64,000 bases of DNA from Saccharospirillum sp043196875 (GCF_043196875.1 NZ_JBEBMX010000001.1:992001-1056000), one strand, 5' to 3'; positions 33,857 to 42,666 are shown, numbered from the stretch's first letter. Notes: generated from the letters alone by a model not told the origin. Made by a program: numbers and translations.

Positions 33857-35479
33857 TTACAACTTGAAATGACCCACGAGTTTGTTGAGTTGCTCCGCCA
33901 GCCGTGCCAGTTCCTGGCTGGAGGAATTGGCCTGCTCGGCGCCGGCAGCGGTCTGGGTCGCCAGATCGCGCACCGTGATCAGGTTGCGGTCCACCTCCCG
34001 CGCCACCTTTGCTTGTTGTTCGGCGGCACTGGCCGAGGCGGTGTTGTGGTTGCTGATGCTGCTGATCAGGGCGGCGATGGCGTTCAGGGCTTCGCCGGCT
34101 TCACGGCCCGTTTCCAAGGTGTGACCGGCGCTGTCGTTACTGGTGTTCATAGCACTGACGGCGCGTTCTGAACCGGCTTCCACCGCCTCGATGATGCGCT
34201 CGATCTCGTGCGTCGAATCGGCGGTGCGTTGTGCCAGGCTGCGTACTTCGTCGGCGACCACCGCGAAACCTCGGCCGTGTTCACCCGCCCGGGCCGCTTC
34301 GATGGCGGCGTTTAATGCCAAGAGGTTGGTTTGTTCGGCAATGCCGCGAATGACGTCCAAAACCGAGGTAACGTCGGCGATTTTTGACGACAGGTCTGCA
34401 ATATCGGTGGCGGTATTTTTGATCACCGTCACCAGACTTTCGATGGAGCTGATGGTGCGGCCAACCTGTTCCAAGCCATAACGCGACCGCTCTTCCGCCT
34501 GCTGGGATTCCTGGGCGGTTTCGTTGGCGTTATTGGCGACTTCTTCGATGGCGGCGGTCATTTCGGTAACCGCCGTCGCCGCCTGATCCAGCTCTGCAGA
34601 CTGTTGCTGCAAGCCTTGGGTGGATTCGCGACTGACCGCGCTGAGTTCTTCCGAAGCCGATGCCAGTTGATCGGATGATTCGTTAATGCTCATCAGGGTC
34701 GTCCGCAGATTTTCCTTCATGCGCTGCAGGGCGCTGAGCATCTGGCTGGCTTCATCGCGGCCGATGATGTCGATATCGCCGGTCAGGTCGTTATCAGCGA
34801 CGACATTGGCAACCCCGATGGCCTGGCGGATCGGTCCGACAATGCTGCGGGTCAGCCAGATGGCGCAGAGGATCACCAGCACGATCACCGCGCCGATAGC
34901 GCCAAGGATCATCATCCGGGCCATGCTGAAGGTTTGCTGGGCGACGGTGGAAGAATCGCGGATACGCTGTTTCTGGAACTGCACCAACTCGGCAATTTCA
35001 GCACTGATGGTGGCGGCCAGCGGAGCCAGATCGGCCTCCAGAATCTGTTCTGCCTGCTCTTCGCGGCCGGCTAATGCCAGTTCCCGCAAACGTTCATTCA
35101 ACGGCCAGTATTGATCAAAGCCCTCCAGCATCTGGCCATAAATTTCAATGGCGGCTGGCGCGCGCATCAGCCCTTCGAATTCAATCTTGGCGTCTTCCAG
35201 AGCGGCCTGGGCGGCATCGACATTGGCGGAGTAGCGTTCAATCGTCGCTGTATTATCTGAGGTCAGCATATTGGCCGTCTGGATGCGCACCATCAAAAAA
35301 TTGCTGTTGATGTTGACGATGGCTTCCAGGCTGGGCAGTCGATGAATATCGATGGTGACGATTTCATCATTCAGGTAACGCAACTGGTTCAGCGCAAAAC
35401 CGCCCAGAGCAATCAGGAATAAGACGATAACGGCAAAGAAAAGCCCCAGCCGTGGGCCGATAGAGATGTGTCTGAGCAT
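33857..35479 (-). CDS. Methyl-accepting chemotaxis protein (4-helix-bundle sensor)
   Basis: A 540-residue chemoreceptor: TM1 at about 10-31, a four-helix-bundle periplasmic sensor, TM2 at about 188-210, HAMP, and the signalling hairpin GIAEQTNLLALNAAIEAARAGEHGRGFAVVADEVRSLAQR. It ends in KLVGHFKL without a CheR tether. A strong Shine-Dalgarno AAGGAGG precedes the ATG. A sigma-28-type promoter lies 67-93 bases upstream, so expression is likely tied to flagellar assembly. Paralogue of the next receptor downstream. Confidence 0.93.
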   Translation of the reverse strand: MLRHISIGPRLGLFFAVIVLFLIALGGFALNQLRYLNDEIVTIDIHRLPSLEAIVNINSNFLMVRIQTANMLTSDNTATIERYSANVDAAQAALEDAKIEFEGLMRAPAAIEIYGQMLEGFDQYWPLNERLRELALAGREEQAEQILEADLAPLAATISAEIAELVQFQKQRIRDSSTVAQQTFSMARMMILGAIGAVIVLVILCAIWLTRSIVGPIRQAIGVANVVADNDLTGDIDIIGRDEASQMLSALQRMKENLRTTLMSINESSDQLASASEELSAVSRESTQGLQQQSAELDQAATAVTEMTAAIEEVANNANETAQESQQAEERSRYGLEQVGRTISSIESLVTVIKNTATDIADLSSKIADVTSVLDVIRGIAEQTNLLALNAAIEAARAGEHGRGFAVVADEVRSLAQRTADSTHEIERIIEAVEAGSERAVSAMNTSNDSAGHTLETGREAGEALNAIAALISSISNHNTASASAAEQQAKVAREVDRNLITVRDLATQTAAGAEQANSSSQELARLAEQLNKLVGHFKL

Positions 35480-35545
35480 GCTTGCCCCTCCTTGGTGGCA
35501 ACACCGCTGACAATGCCTTTTGCATCGATGGTTGCAGGTTCAGGG

Positions 35546-35572
35546 TTATCGACTGCGGTATGGCGCGCTTTA
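35546..35572 (-). promoter_or_regulatory. Sigma-28 (FliA) promoter of a chemoreceptor gene
   Basis: On the minus strand TAAA (35572-35569), 15 bases, GTCGATAA (35553-35546): one mismatch from the flagellar consensus TAAA-N15-GCCGATAA. It drives the receptor gene starting at 35479. Confidence 0.75.
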
Positions 35573-35739
35573 GGATGCCAGGCGCTGATCCGTCGTGAGG
35601 CTTAGACCATTGGTCTAACCCCATACCAAAGTATAAGCGCTGACCTGCAGGCGGAGTGTTAGGTTGCTATCGCTCGCAACTGCCTTTATCCCGTCCCGTC
35701 CGGTGGCAGTAAAACAACAACAAGATGGAGGAAAACTCG

Positions 35740-36006
35740 ATGAGCTTCGAGAGCAAAGAGCACGCCGCCCAGTACTGGCGTGAAAATGTTCGGCTGTTGC
35801 TCACACTGCTGGTGATCTGGTTTGTCGTTTCATTCGGCGCCGGAATTCTGCTGGTAGATGTGTTGAACGAAATTAAATTCTTTGGGTTCAAGCTGGGCTT
35901 CTGGTTCGCTCAGCAAGGCGCGATCTATGCCTTCATTGTGCTCATCTTCGTCTACGTGAAGAAGATGAATACATTGGACCGCAAGTACAACGTCCAAGAA
36001 GACTAA
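35740..36006 (+). CDS. DUF4212 small subunit of a sodium:solute symporter
   Basis: An 88-residue membrane protein with two spans (LLLTLLVIWFVVSFGAGILL and GFWFAQQGAIYAFIVLIFVYV), matching the DUF4212 'sodium/substrate symporter small subunit' family in order and length. The ATG at 35740 has a GGAGG at 8 bases, which decides against the upstream ATG at 35725. It is followed 10 bases later by the large symporter subunit, the usual pair. Confidence 0.92.
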   Translation: MSFESKEHAAQYWRENVRLLLTLLVIWFVVSFGAGILLVDVLNEIKFFGFKLGFWFAQQGAIYAFIVLIFVYVKKMNTLDRKYNVQED

Positions 36007-36016
36007 GGAGCGCCCC

Positions 36017-37717
36017 ATGGATATCCAATTACTCAGTTATATTTTTGTGGGCGCGACCTTTGCGCTCTACATCGGCATCGCGATCTGGTCGCGTGCCGGT
36101 TCTACCAACGACTTCTACGTCGCCGGTGGTGGTGTTCCTGCTGTAGCTAACGGTATGGCGACCGCCGCGGACTGGATGTCAGCCGCCTCCTTCATTTCCA
36201 TGGCAGGGATTATTTCCTTCGCCGGTTATGACGGTTCGGTTTACCTGATGGGCTGGACCGGTGGTTACGTGCTGCTGGCTCTGTGTCTGGCGCCTTACTT
36301 GCGTAAGTTCGGTAAGTTCACCGTGCCCGACTTCATTGGTGATCGTTACTACAGCCAAACCGCCCGGGTGATCGCGGTAATCTGTGCCATCTTCGTGTCG
36401 TTCACCTATGTGGCCGGCCAGATGCGTGGTGTGGGTGTGGTGTTCTCGCGCTTCCTGGAAGTGGGCGTTAACACCGGTGTGGTCATCGGTATGGTCATCG
36501 TCTTCTTCTACGCCGTACTCGGTGGTATGAAGGGCATTACCTACACCCAGGTGGCTCAGTACTGCGTGATGATCTTCGCTTATATCGTACCGGCGATCTT
36601 CATCTCCTTGCTGATGACCGGCAACATCATCCCGCAGTTGGGCTTCGGCGGCAGCGTTGCCGATGGCACCTCTTTGCTGACGAAACTCGATGGTTTGTCG
36701 ACGGAGCTGGGCTTTGCTCAGTACACCGAAGGCTCCAAGCCGATGATCGACATCTTCGCCATTACCTGCGCGCTGATGGTCGGTACTGCTGGCTTGCCGC
36801 ACGTGATCGTACGTTTCTTCACTGTACCTAAGGTGTCTGATGCTCGCCGCTCTGCCGGTTGGGCCTTGGTGTTCATCGCCATCCTGTACACCACTGCGCC
36901 GGCCGTTGCGGCTTTCGCTCGGGTGAACATGATCAACACCATCAACGGTGAAGACGCTCAGGGCACGCTCTATGAAAACGCCCCGAGCTGGATCAGCAAC
37001 TGGGAAAAAACCGGTCTGATCAGTTGGACCGATAAGAACAATGATGGCCGTATGTTCTACGCTGCCGATGAGCGCAACGAGATGAGCATCGACCGTGACA
37101 TCATGGTTCTGGCTAACCCGGAAATTGCTGAACTGCCGAACTGGGTAGTGGCGCTGGTGGCTGCGGGTGGTATGGCGGCTGCACTGTCGACCGCTGCCGG
37201 TCTGTTGCTGGTGATCTCGACCTCGATCTCGCATGACTTACTCAAGCGAAATCTGATGCCCGATATCACCGATAAACAGGAATTGATGTACGCGCGTTTG
37301 GCCGCTGCGGTGGCAGTCATTGTGGCCGGTTATCTGGGTATTAATCCGCCCGGCTTCGTAGCGCAGGTGGTGGCCTTCGCCTTCGGTCTGGCAGCGTCGA
37401 GCTTCTTCCCAGCCATTATTCTGGGCATCTTCCACAAGAAGATGAACAAAGAAGGCGCGTTGTCCGGCATGGTGGTTGGTATCACCTTCACCGCCGCTTA
37501 CATCATCTACTTCAAGTTCATCAACCCGGGCGCCAATGTCTCTGACAACTGGCTCTTTGGTATCTCGCCGGAAGGCATCGGTACCGTGGGTATGATTCTG
37601 AACTTCGTGGTCGCTTTCGTGGTTCACAAAGTGACTGGCGATGCGCCGGATGATGTTCAAGACGTGGTTGAAAGCATCCGCTTCCCGAAAGGGTCTGGCG
37701 CTGCTTCTTCACACTGA
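36017..37717 (+). CDS. Sodium:solute symporter, VC_2705 subfamily
   Basis: A 566-residue inner-membrane transporter of the solute:sodium symporter family, related to the acetate permease ActP, with about 13 membrane spans. The N-terminus has DFYVAGGGVPAVANGMATAADWMSAASFIS, and the middle LPHVIVRFFTVP motif and the ALSTAAGLLLVISTSISHDL segment contain sodium-site residues of the LeuT-like core. A polar insert (about 310-355) carries NKNDGR-like acidic residues. Acetate or another short carboxylate is the likely substrate from family knowledge. It is translationally close to its DUF4212 partner and ends at a strong terminator. Confidence 0.93.
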   Translation: MDIQLLSYIFVGATFALYIGIAIWSRAGSTNDFYVAGGGVPAVANGMATAADWMSAASFISMAGIISFAGYDGSVYLMGWTGGYVLLALCLAPYLRKFGKFTVPDFIGDRYYSQTARVIAVICAIFVSFTYVAGQMRGVGVVFSRFLEVGVNTGVVIGMVIVFFYAVLGGMKGITYTQVAQYCVMIFAYIVPAIFISLLMTGNIIPQLGFGGSVADGTSLLTKLDGLSTELGFAQYTEGSKPMIDIFAITCALMVGTAGLPHVIVRFFTVPKVSDARRSAGWALVFIAILYTTAPAVAAFARVNMINTINGEDAQGTLYENAPSWISNWEKTGLISWTDKNNDGRMFYAADERNEMSIDRDIMVLANPEIAELPNWVVALVAAGGMAAALSTAAGLLLVISTSISHDLLKRNLMPDITDKQELMYARLAAAVAVIVAGYLGINPPGFVAQVVAFAFGLAASSFFPAIILGIFHKKMNKEGALSGMVVGITFTAAYIIYFKFINPGANVSDNWLFGISPEGIGTVGMILNFVVAFVVHKVTGDAPDDVQDVVESIRFPKGSGAASSH

Positions 37718-37734
37718 TCACTGCTGTGATTGAT

Positions 37735-37765
37735 AAAAAACCGGGGCCTGTGCCCCGGTTTTTTT
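37735..37765 (+). terminator. Rho-independent terminator
   Basis: CCGGGGC, CTGT loop, GCCCCGG, then seven T, preceded by a run of A so it may work in both directions. It ends the symporter operon. Confidence 0.92.
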
Positions 37766-37818
37766 ATGAGTGAACAAAGCTCGCAGTGCTATGCTGAAAC
37801 AGCGTATAGGAGGCCGTT

Positions 37819-39690
37819 ATGACCAATGCCGACGATCTCAAAGATGTGGTCGATTTTCTCGCCGAAACTTTGCCGTTTTCGGCGCTGCCTGCGGACGATC
37901 GATTGGACGTCGCGCAACGTCTGAGTGTCGATTACATTCCGCGTCACGTTAACGAACCCCTGGCGCTGGCGCCAACGCTGTACATCATCCGCACCGGCGC
38001 TTTCGAATTACGCACCGCCGATGGCGAATTACTCGACCGCCTTGGCGAGCACGATTTATTCGGTCTCAATACTTTGCTCACCGGCAACCCCGAAGGCCTG
38101 ACGGTATTTCCGATTGAAGATGCGCTGGTCTACAAACTCAGCGCCGAAGCAGTTAAGGCCTTGAGTGCCAGTTATGAACCGGTGGGTAGTTTTTTTCAGC
38201 AGGTCAGCAGCCAGCGGCAGCGGTTGAATCGGCTGGCGCACAATCGCCAAAACCGGCCGCGTCTGGAGCTGCAATTAACGCAGAGCGTGCGCGATGTCAC
38301 CACTGCGGCCGCGCCGGTTGCCTGCGCGCCCACCACCAGCATCCAGGATGCCGCCCGGCTGATGCGTGACCAGCGTGTGTCGTCCTTGATGTTGCTCGAT
38401 GGTGACGTTCTGGGCGGCATCGTTACCGACCGCGATATTCGCAATCGCGCCGTCGCCGAAGGTCTGGATTTGAGTCGCCCGGTGGCCGATATTGCCACCA
38501 CCGATCCGGTCACTGTCAGCGCCAGCGCACCCCTGTTTGATGCGCAAAAAATGATGAGTCAGCATCGCATTCATCACCTGCCGGTTATGGACGGCGAGCG
38601 TCTGGTCGGCATGATTACCGCCACCGATCTGGTGCGCGCCCAGCAGGTTTCGCCGCTGTTTTTAATCGACGATATTCAACGCCAGACCAACCTCGACGCC
38701 TTGGCCGAATTGCGCCATCGCGTGCCGGCGCTGATTCACAACTGGGTGCAGGCGGAAATCAGCCCGGTGGAAATGGGTCGGGTATTGGCGGCCATTGGCG
38801 ATGCCTTTGTGCAGCGCTGCATAGCCCTGGCGCAGGAAGAATTGGGCGAGGCGCCGATGAAATTCGCCTGGCTGGCGTTTGGCTCCCAGGCGCGCATGGA
38901 CCAGACCTTTGCTTCCGATCAGGACAACGCTCTGATACTCGAACGTGAACCCAACGAACCCGAAGCCGATTATTTTCGTCACCTGGCCGACTGGGTGTGC
39001 CCGGCCTTGGCGCGCTGCGGCTATGTGTTGTGTCCGGGCGACATCATGGCGAGCAATCCCAAATGGCGGTTATCCGTAGACGGCTGGCAACAACAATTCA
39101 CCCGCTGGATTGACGAAGCCACGCCCAAAGCCTTGTTGCACAGCACCATCTTTTTTGATGTTCGCGTCATTGATGGGGACGCCGATTTGCTGATCCCCAT
39201 TCACCGCGCTTTGTTGGCGCGCACACCCAAAGCCGATTTGTTTTTGGCGTTACTGACTCAGACAGCGGTTCGCAACCGACCGCCGCTGGGTTTCTTTCGT
39301 CGCTTTGTGGTGGAAAGTGGCGGCGCGCACGAAGACGCGCTCGATTTAAAACATCGTGGCGTCGCGTTAATCAACGATCTGGCGCGCATCTATGCGCTGG
39401 CTGGTGGCATCAGCGCGGTCAGCACCACAGCGCGTTTGCAGGCGGCCTTGGAGGCGGGTTTGCTCGAAGCCGATCTGGCCCACAGCCTGATCGAAGCCTG
39501 GCATTTAATCGCAGCGCTGCGCATTGAAGAACAAAGTGAAGCGGTGCGCCGCGATGAAACGCCGACCAGTTTTCTCGACCCGGATGCTCTCAGTCCGCTG
39601 ATGCGCGCTCACCTCAAAGACGCCTTCGGTGCCATCGGTCAGGTACAGCAGACGGCGCTGCAGCGTTATGCCCGAGGCCAATATGGCTAA
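37819..39690 (+). CDS. cNMP-binding, tandem CBS, DUF294 nucleotidyltransferase-like protein
   Basis: A 623-residue cytoplasmic protein. Residues about 15-125 form a cyclic-nucleotide-binding-like domain; two CBS domains follow (about 165-285: ACAPTTSIQDAARLMRDQRVSSLMLLD and FDAQKMMSQHRIHHLPVMDGERLVGMITATDL); then the DUF294 nucleotidyltransferase-like domain with FGSQARMDQTFASDQDNALI, and its C-terminal partner domain. A GGAGG-type site precedes the ATG. The gene commonly follows DUF4212/symporter pairs and precedes an exonuclease, so it may regulate transport in response to adenylates; that is inferred. Confidence 0.9.
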   Translation: MTNADDLKDVVDFLAETLPFSALPADDRLDVAQRLSVDYIPRHVNEPLALAPTLYIIRTGAFELRTADGELLDRLGEHDLFGLNTLLTGNPEGLTVFPIEDALVYKLSAEAVKALSASYEPVGSFFQQVSSQRQRLNRLAHNRQNRPRLELQLTQSVRDVTTAAAPVACAPTTSIQDAARLMRDQRVSSLMLLDGDVLGGIVTDRDIRNRAVAEGLDLSRPVADIATTDPVTVSASAPLFDAQKMMSQHRIHHLPVMDGERLVGMITATDLVRAQQVSPLFLIDDIQRQTNLDALAELRHRVPALIHNWVQAEISPVEMGRVLAAIGDAFVQRCIALAQEELGEAPMKFAWLAFGSQARMDQTFASDQDNALILEREPNEPEADYFRHLADWVCPALARCGYVLCPGDIMASNPKWRLSVDGWQQQFTRWIDEATPKALLHSTIFFDVRVIDGDADLLIPIHRALLARTPKADLFLALLTQTAVRNRPPLGFFRRFVVESGGAHEDALDLKHRGVALINDLARIYALAGGISAVSTTARLQAALEAGLLEADLAHSLIEAWHLIAALRIEEQSEAVRRDETPTSFLDPDALSPLMRAHLKDAFGAIGQVQQTALQRYARGQYG

Positions 39691-40282
39691 GCCGCTGTGG
39701 TATCAACGACGCTTCTGGGTTTTGGATCTGGAACTGACCGGTCTGGACCCGGCCGAAGATCATGTGCTGAGCGCCGGCTGGGTGAGCATTGAAGGCGGGG
39801 AAATCCGCCTTGAGCAAGCCGGTCATTGTTTGTTTCAGCAAAGCGCCATCATGGGTGACGATGTTATGGGCAGCGCTCATTTGCATCATATTACTGACCA
39901 GCAACGCGAAAGCGGCGAGCAATTATCCAGCTGGTTAGAACAATCCCTGCAACAGCACGCTGAGGATATTTGGGTGTTTCATCACGCCCCTTTGGACAGC
40001 GGTTTTCTGAAAGAACAGTGTCGTCGTTTTCAATTGCACTGGCCCAAACCCACCATGCTCGACACCCTGGCGTTCGAGCACAAACGCTTGCCACGCGATG
40101 TGCCGCCCGGCTATCGCGATTTAACGCTGACCGCCTGTCGTCGCCGTTATGGCTTGCCAATTTATCGTTCGCATCACGCCTTGAGCGATGCACTGGGGAC
40201 GGCGGAATTGTTGCTGGCGCAGATTCGTTCGCGCCTGGGCAAGGACGCCACGTACAAAGAATTATTGCGCGCTTATCGCTGA
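39683..40282 (+). CDS. DnaQ-like 3'-5' exonuclease
   Basis: A 199-residue DEDDh exonuclease: ExoI FWVLDLELTGLDP (first acidic pair Asp and Glu), ExoII VFHHAPLDSGFLKEQ, and ExoIII SHHALSDALGTAELL with the catalytic His and Asp. The start ATG at 39683 overlaps the TAA of the DUF294 gene by 8 bases. The pairing with a DUF294 protein is a conserved arrangement; its nucleic acid substrate is unknown. Confidence 0.9.
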   Translation: MAKPLWYQRRFWVLDLELTGLDPAEDHVLSAGWVSIEGGEIRLEQAGHCLFQQSAIMGDDVMGSAHLHHITDQQRESGEQLSSWLEQSLQQHAEDIWVFHHAPLDSGFLKEQCRRFQLHWPKPTMLDTLAFEHKRLPRDVPPGYRDLTLTACRRRYGLPIYRSHHALSDALGTAELLLAQIRSRLGKDATYKELLRAYR

Positions 40283-40349
40283 TTCTGTGATCGGGTCGGC
40301 TACCCGAACCCTTGAAAGTAACTCTGACAGCCTCACACAGAAAGCCGTT

Positions 40350-40396
40350 GGGCGATTGAGTATCGCTGTGCCCAGCCTGGCCAGGCAGTATCGCCC
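40350..40396. repeat. Nested inverted repeat in the ectD leader
   Basis: Outer arms GGGCGAT (40350-40356) and ATCGCCC (40390-40396) enclose the perfect 12-base palindrome GCCTGGCCAGGC (40375-40386). It lies about 145 bases before ectD. It could be a terminator-like structure after the exonuclease gene or an operator; there is no T tract. Confidence 0.5.
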
Positions 40397-40539
40397 GATG
40401 TTGCGTTCTGGCTCTTCAAATACCGCTTAATTGCGCGTTCGACCGACGCCATGTCGGCACCGAAAGGTGATGCTGTTAATCACCTCAAACTCGAAAAAAT
40501 CATCGAATTGAACTGTCACTCGTCAAGGGAGAGATTGAT

Positions 40540-41505
40540 ATGCGTGAAGCACAGGACACTTATCCGACTCGTCTCGAACAGCGACCGGAACCGTTCGAGC
40601 GTCATGACCCTGTGGTCTATACCCAAGGGTCAGCACGTCGTGACGGGCCGCTCAGCGAAGCTCAGTTACGCGACTACGATGACAAGGGTTTTATATTTTT
40701 TGAATCGTTCTTTTCCGCGCAGGAAATGCAGGGTTTTGTCGACGACCTGAAAGACTACGACAAGGACGCTGAGCTGAAGGAAAAAGACCAGGTTATTATC
40801 GAGCCCTATGCCGATGAAATTCGCTCCATCTTTGCGATTCATAAATTGTCGCAACGCTTCGACCGGCTAACGCGCGATCCGCGCCTGTTGGATATGGCGC
40901 ATCAGATTCTCGGCAGCGAAGTCTATATCCATCAGTCGCGTATCAACGACAAACCCGGTTTTACCGGCACCGGTTTTAACTGGCATTCCGACTTTGAAAC
41001 CTGGCACTGCGAAGACGGCATGCCACGGCCGCGTTGTTTCAGTTTGTCGATTTTGCTCAGTGAAAATAACCAGTTTAATGGACCGCTGATGTTGATCCCT
41101 GGTTCGCATCGCTGGTTCGTGCCGACCGGTGGCAAAACGCCGCAGCAGAACTGGAAATCGTCGTTGAAAAACCAAACCATTGGGGTGCCAACGACCGATG
41201 TGTTGCATCGGCTTAGCGAAGAAAAAGGCTTGGTCGCACCGCAGGGACCAGCCGGTTCGGTTATTTTATTTGAAAGCAATTTACTGCACGCCTCGGCAAA
41301 TAATTTATCGCCCTGGCCAAGACGTAATTTGTTCTTTGTTTATAACTCGATCGAAAACCAAATGGTTGAACCCTTCTGTGGCAATCGGCCGAGACCCGAC
41401 TTTGCTGCGGCCCGTGGCAAGGTGGAACCGTTGCAACGATTGCCATCCACAACCGAACAGCAACGCAGTCAGTCGTTAGCAGACAGCTTTGCGCACAGTG
41501 GCTAG
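40540..41505 (+). CDS. ectD: Ectoine hydroxylase EctD
   Basis: Fe(II)/2-oxoglutarate-dependent dioxygenase converting ectoine to 5-hydroxyectoine, an osmolyte. The 321-residue protein carries the EctD signature FNWHSDFETWHCEDGMP with the metal ligands His149 and Asp151, and distal His250 in ESNLLHASANNLSPWPR. A GGGAG precedes the ATG. The ectABC genes are not in the window and the flanking genes are unrelated, so ectoine must be made from a separate locus or imported. The leader (40283-40539) contains a nested inverted repeat. Confidence 0.95.
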   Translation: MREAQDTYPTRLEQRPEPFERHDPVVYTQGSARRDGPLSEAQLRDYDDKGFIFFESFFSAQEMQGFVDDLKDYDKDAELKEKDQVIIEPYADEIRSIFAIHKLSQRFDRLTRDPRLLDMAHQILGSEVYIHQSRINDKPGFTGTGFNWHSDFETWHCEDGMPRPRCFSLSILLSENNQFNGPLMLIPGSHRWFVPTGGKTPQQNWKSSLKNQTIGVPTTDVLHRLSEEKGLVAPQGPAGSVILFESNLLHASANNLSPWPRRNLFFVYNSIENQMVEPFCGNRPRPDFAAARGKVEPLQRLPSTTEQQRSQSLADSFAHSG

Positions 41506-41517
41506 GAAGTGCTGGGT

Positions 41518-41964
41518 TTAGGATGCGCCTGGTGAGCTGGGTGTTGCGTGTTGATCGTGCAGGCACAAGGCATGGTCACTGAGCACCTCGATCACCTTGC
41601 AGTTGGCTACGGTGCCATGAGCGCCGTGGCTGACCATGGCGACTAACTCTTCTTCCAATGCTTTTAGCCGGGCGATGCGTGAACGCACCTCGGCTAATTG
41701 TTCGGCGGCGATTTGGTCCGCCTGATGACAAGGTTCATCGACGTGATTGGACAGCCGTAATAAGGCGCGAATGGCGTCGAGTGAAAACCCCAGTTCGCGC
41801 GCGTGGCGCACAAACATCAGCCGATCCAGATCGGCACTGCGGTAACGGCGCTGCTGACCCGCGGTGCGTTGCGGCGCCTGGATCAGTCCGATCTGCTCGT
41901 AATAACGAATGGTCTGGACGTTGCAGCCAAGCTGCTTGGCCACCTGGCCGATGCTGTAATCCAT
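41518..41964 (-). CDS. MerR family heavy-metal-responsive regulator
   Basis: A 148-residue MerR protein: DNA-binding part IGQVAKQLGCNVQTIRYYEQIGLIQ, a long dimerisation helix, and candidate metal ligands Cys79 (EPCHQ), Cys122 and Cys134 (ALCLHDQH), a pattern like ZntR/CadR regulators of zinc, cadmium or lead. It is divergent from a cation transporter gene; a MerR-type promoter with a stretched spacer lies between them. Which metal it senses cannot be told. Confidence 0.9.
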   Translation of the reverse strand: MDYSIGQVAKQLGCNVQTIRYYEQIGLIQAPQRTAGQQRRYRSADLDRLMFVRHARELGFSLDAIRALLRLSNHVDEPCHQADQIAAEQLAEVRSRIARLKALEEELVAMVSHGAHGTVANCKVIEVLSDHALCLHDQHATPSSPGAS

Positions 41965-41983
41965 CCTTATTGTCCTTTCGTGC

Positions 41984-42014
41984 TTGAAGCTAAAGTGGCT
42001 TTAGGTATTAGGGT
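41984..42014 (+). promoter_or_regulatory. MerR-type promoter/operator
   Basis: TTGAAG (41984-41989) and TAGGGT (42009-42014) are separated by 19 bases, the overlong spacer of MerR-activated promoters. The spacer holds the dyad CTAAAG-TGG-CTTTAG (41990-42004). It points to the cation transporter gene at 42049. Confidence 0.7.
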
Positions 42015-42048
42015 GTCGCCTGTCCAAGCTCAAAGCAAGGGGATAAAG

Positions 42049-42666
42049 GTGAGCGATTGTTGTGGTCAGAACCTCGGTTTTGATGGCCAATCCAAGGCGT
42101 ATCGACGCGTTTTGTGGGTGATCATTGCCATCAATGCGCTCATGTTCGGTGTGGAAATGTTGGCGGGTGCCTTGGCCGGTTCGCAGGCCTTGCAGGCCGA
42201 TGCTCTGGATTTTCTCGGTGATAGCCTGACCTATGGTCTGAGCCTCGTGGTCATCGGCCGTTCGTTGCGCAGCCGCACCAGGGTCGCCATGATCAAAGGC
42301 GTCAGTCTGGCGCTGATGGGCATCTGGGTGCTCGGTTACACCCTCTATCAGGTGACAGTCTTGGGCGTGCCCCATGCCACGACCATGGGCTTTATCGGCG
42401 TGCTTGCCCTGGCGGCGAACCTGATCAGCGTAGCGCTGTTAATGCGTTATCGCGACGGTGATGCCAATGTCCGCTCGGTCTGGCTGTGCAGTCGCAACGA
42501 CGCCATTGGCAACCTGGCCGTGATTGCTGCGGCCATTGCCGTCGGCTTCACCCACAGCGCTTGGCCGGATCTGCTGGTGGCTGCGTTAATGGCGACGCTC
42601 TTCCTGCGCTCGGCGTTGCAGATACTGCGGCAAGCCTGGCAAGAAGGTTTTGTCGCCGCTCGATGA
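42049..42666 (+). CDS. Short cation diffusion facilitator-like transporter
   Basis: A 205-residue protein with five or six membrane spans: the CDF core but without the cytoplasmic C-terminal domain of classical CzcD (about 300 aa). The usual HxxxD of helix II appears as DALDFLGD, with a second SRNDAIGN in helix V. The N-terminus carries adjacent cysteines (VSDCCGQN). I start at the GTG at 42049, which has AAGGGGAT upstream and follows the MerR promoter. It is presumably induced by the divergent MerR to export a divalent metal. Confidence 0.82.
   Translation: MSDCCGQNLGFDGQSKAYRRVLWVIIAINALMFGVEMLAGALAGSQALQADALDFLGDSLTYGLSLVVIGRSLRSRTRVAMIKGVSLALMGIWVLGYTLYQVTVLGVPHATTMGFIGVLALAANLISVALLMRYRDGDANVRSVWLCSRNDAIGNLAVIAAAIAVGFTHSAWPDLLVAALMATLFLRSALQILRQAWQEGFVAAR

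Noticed and set aside
36179..37234. 351-codon frame opposite the symporter gene
   Set aside because: The translation is His/Asp/Arg-rich with no known fold; the sense strand is a clear membrane transporter.
41803..42048. Upstream extension of the cation transporter
   Set aside because: It runs through the MerR gene and its promoter; the GTG at 42049 has its own Shine-Dalgarno.
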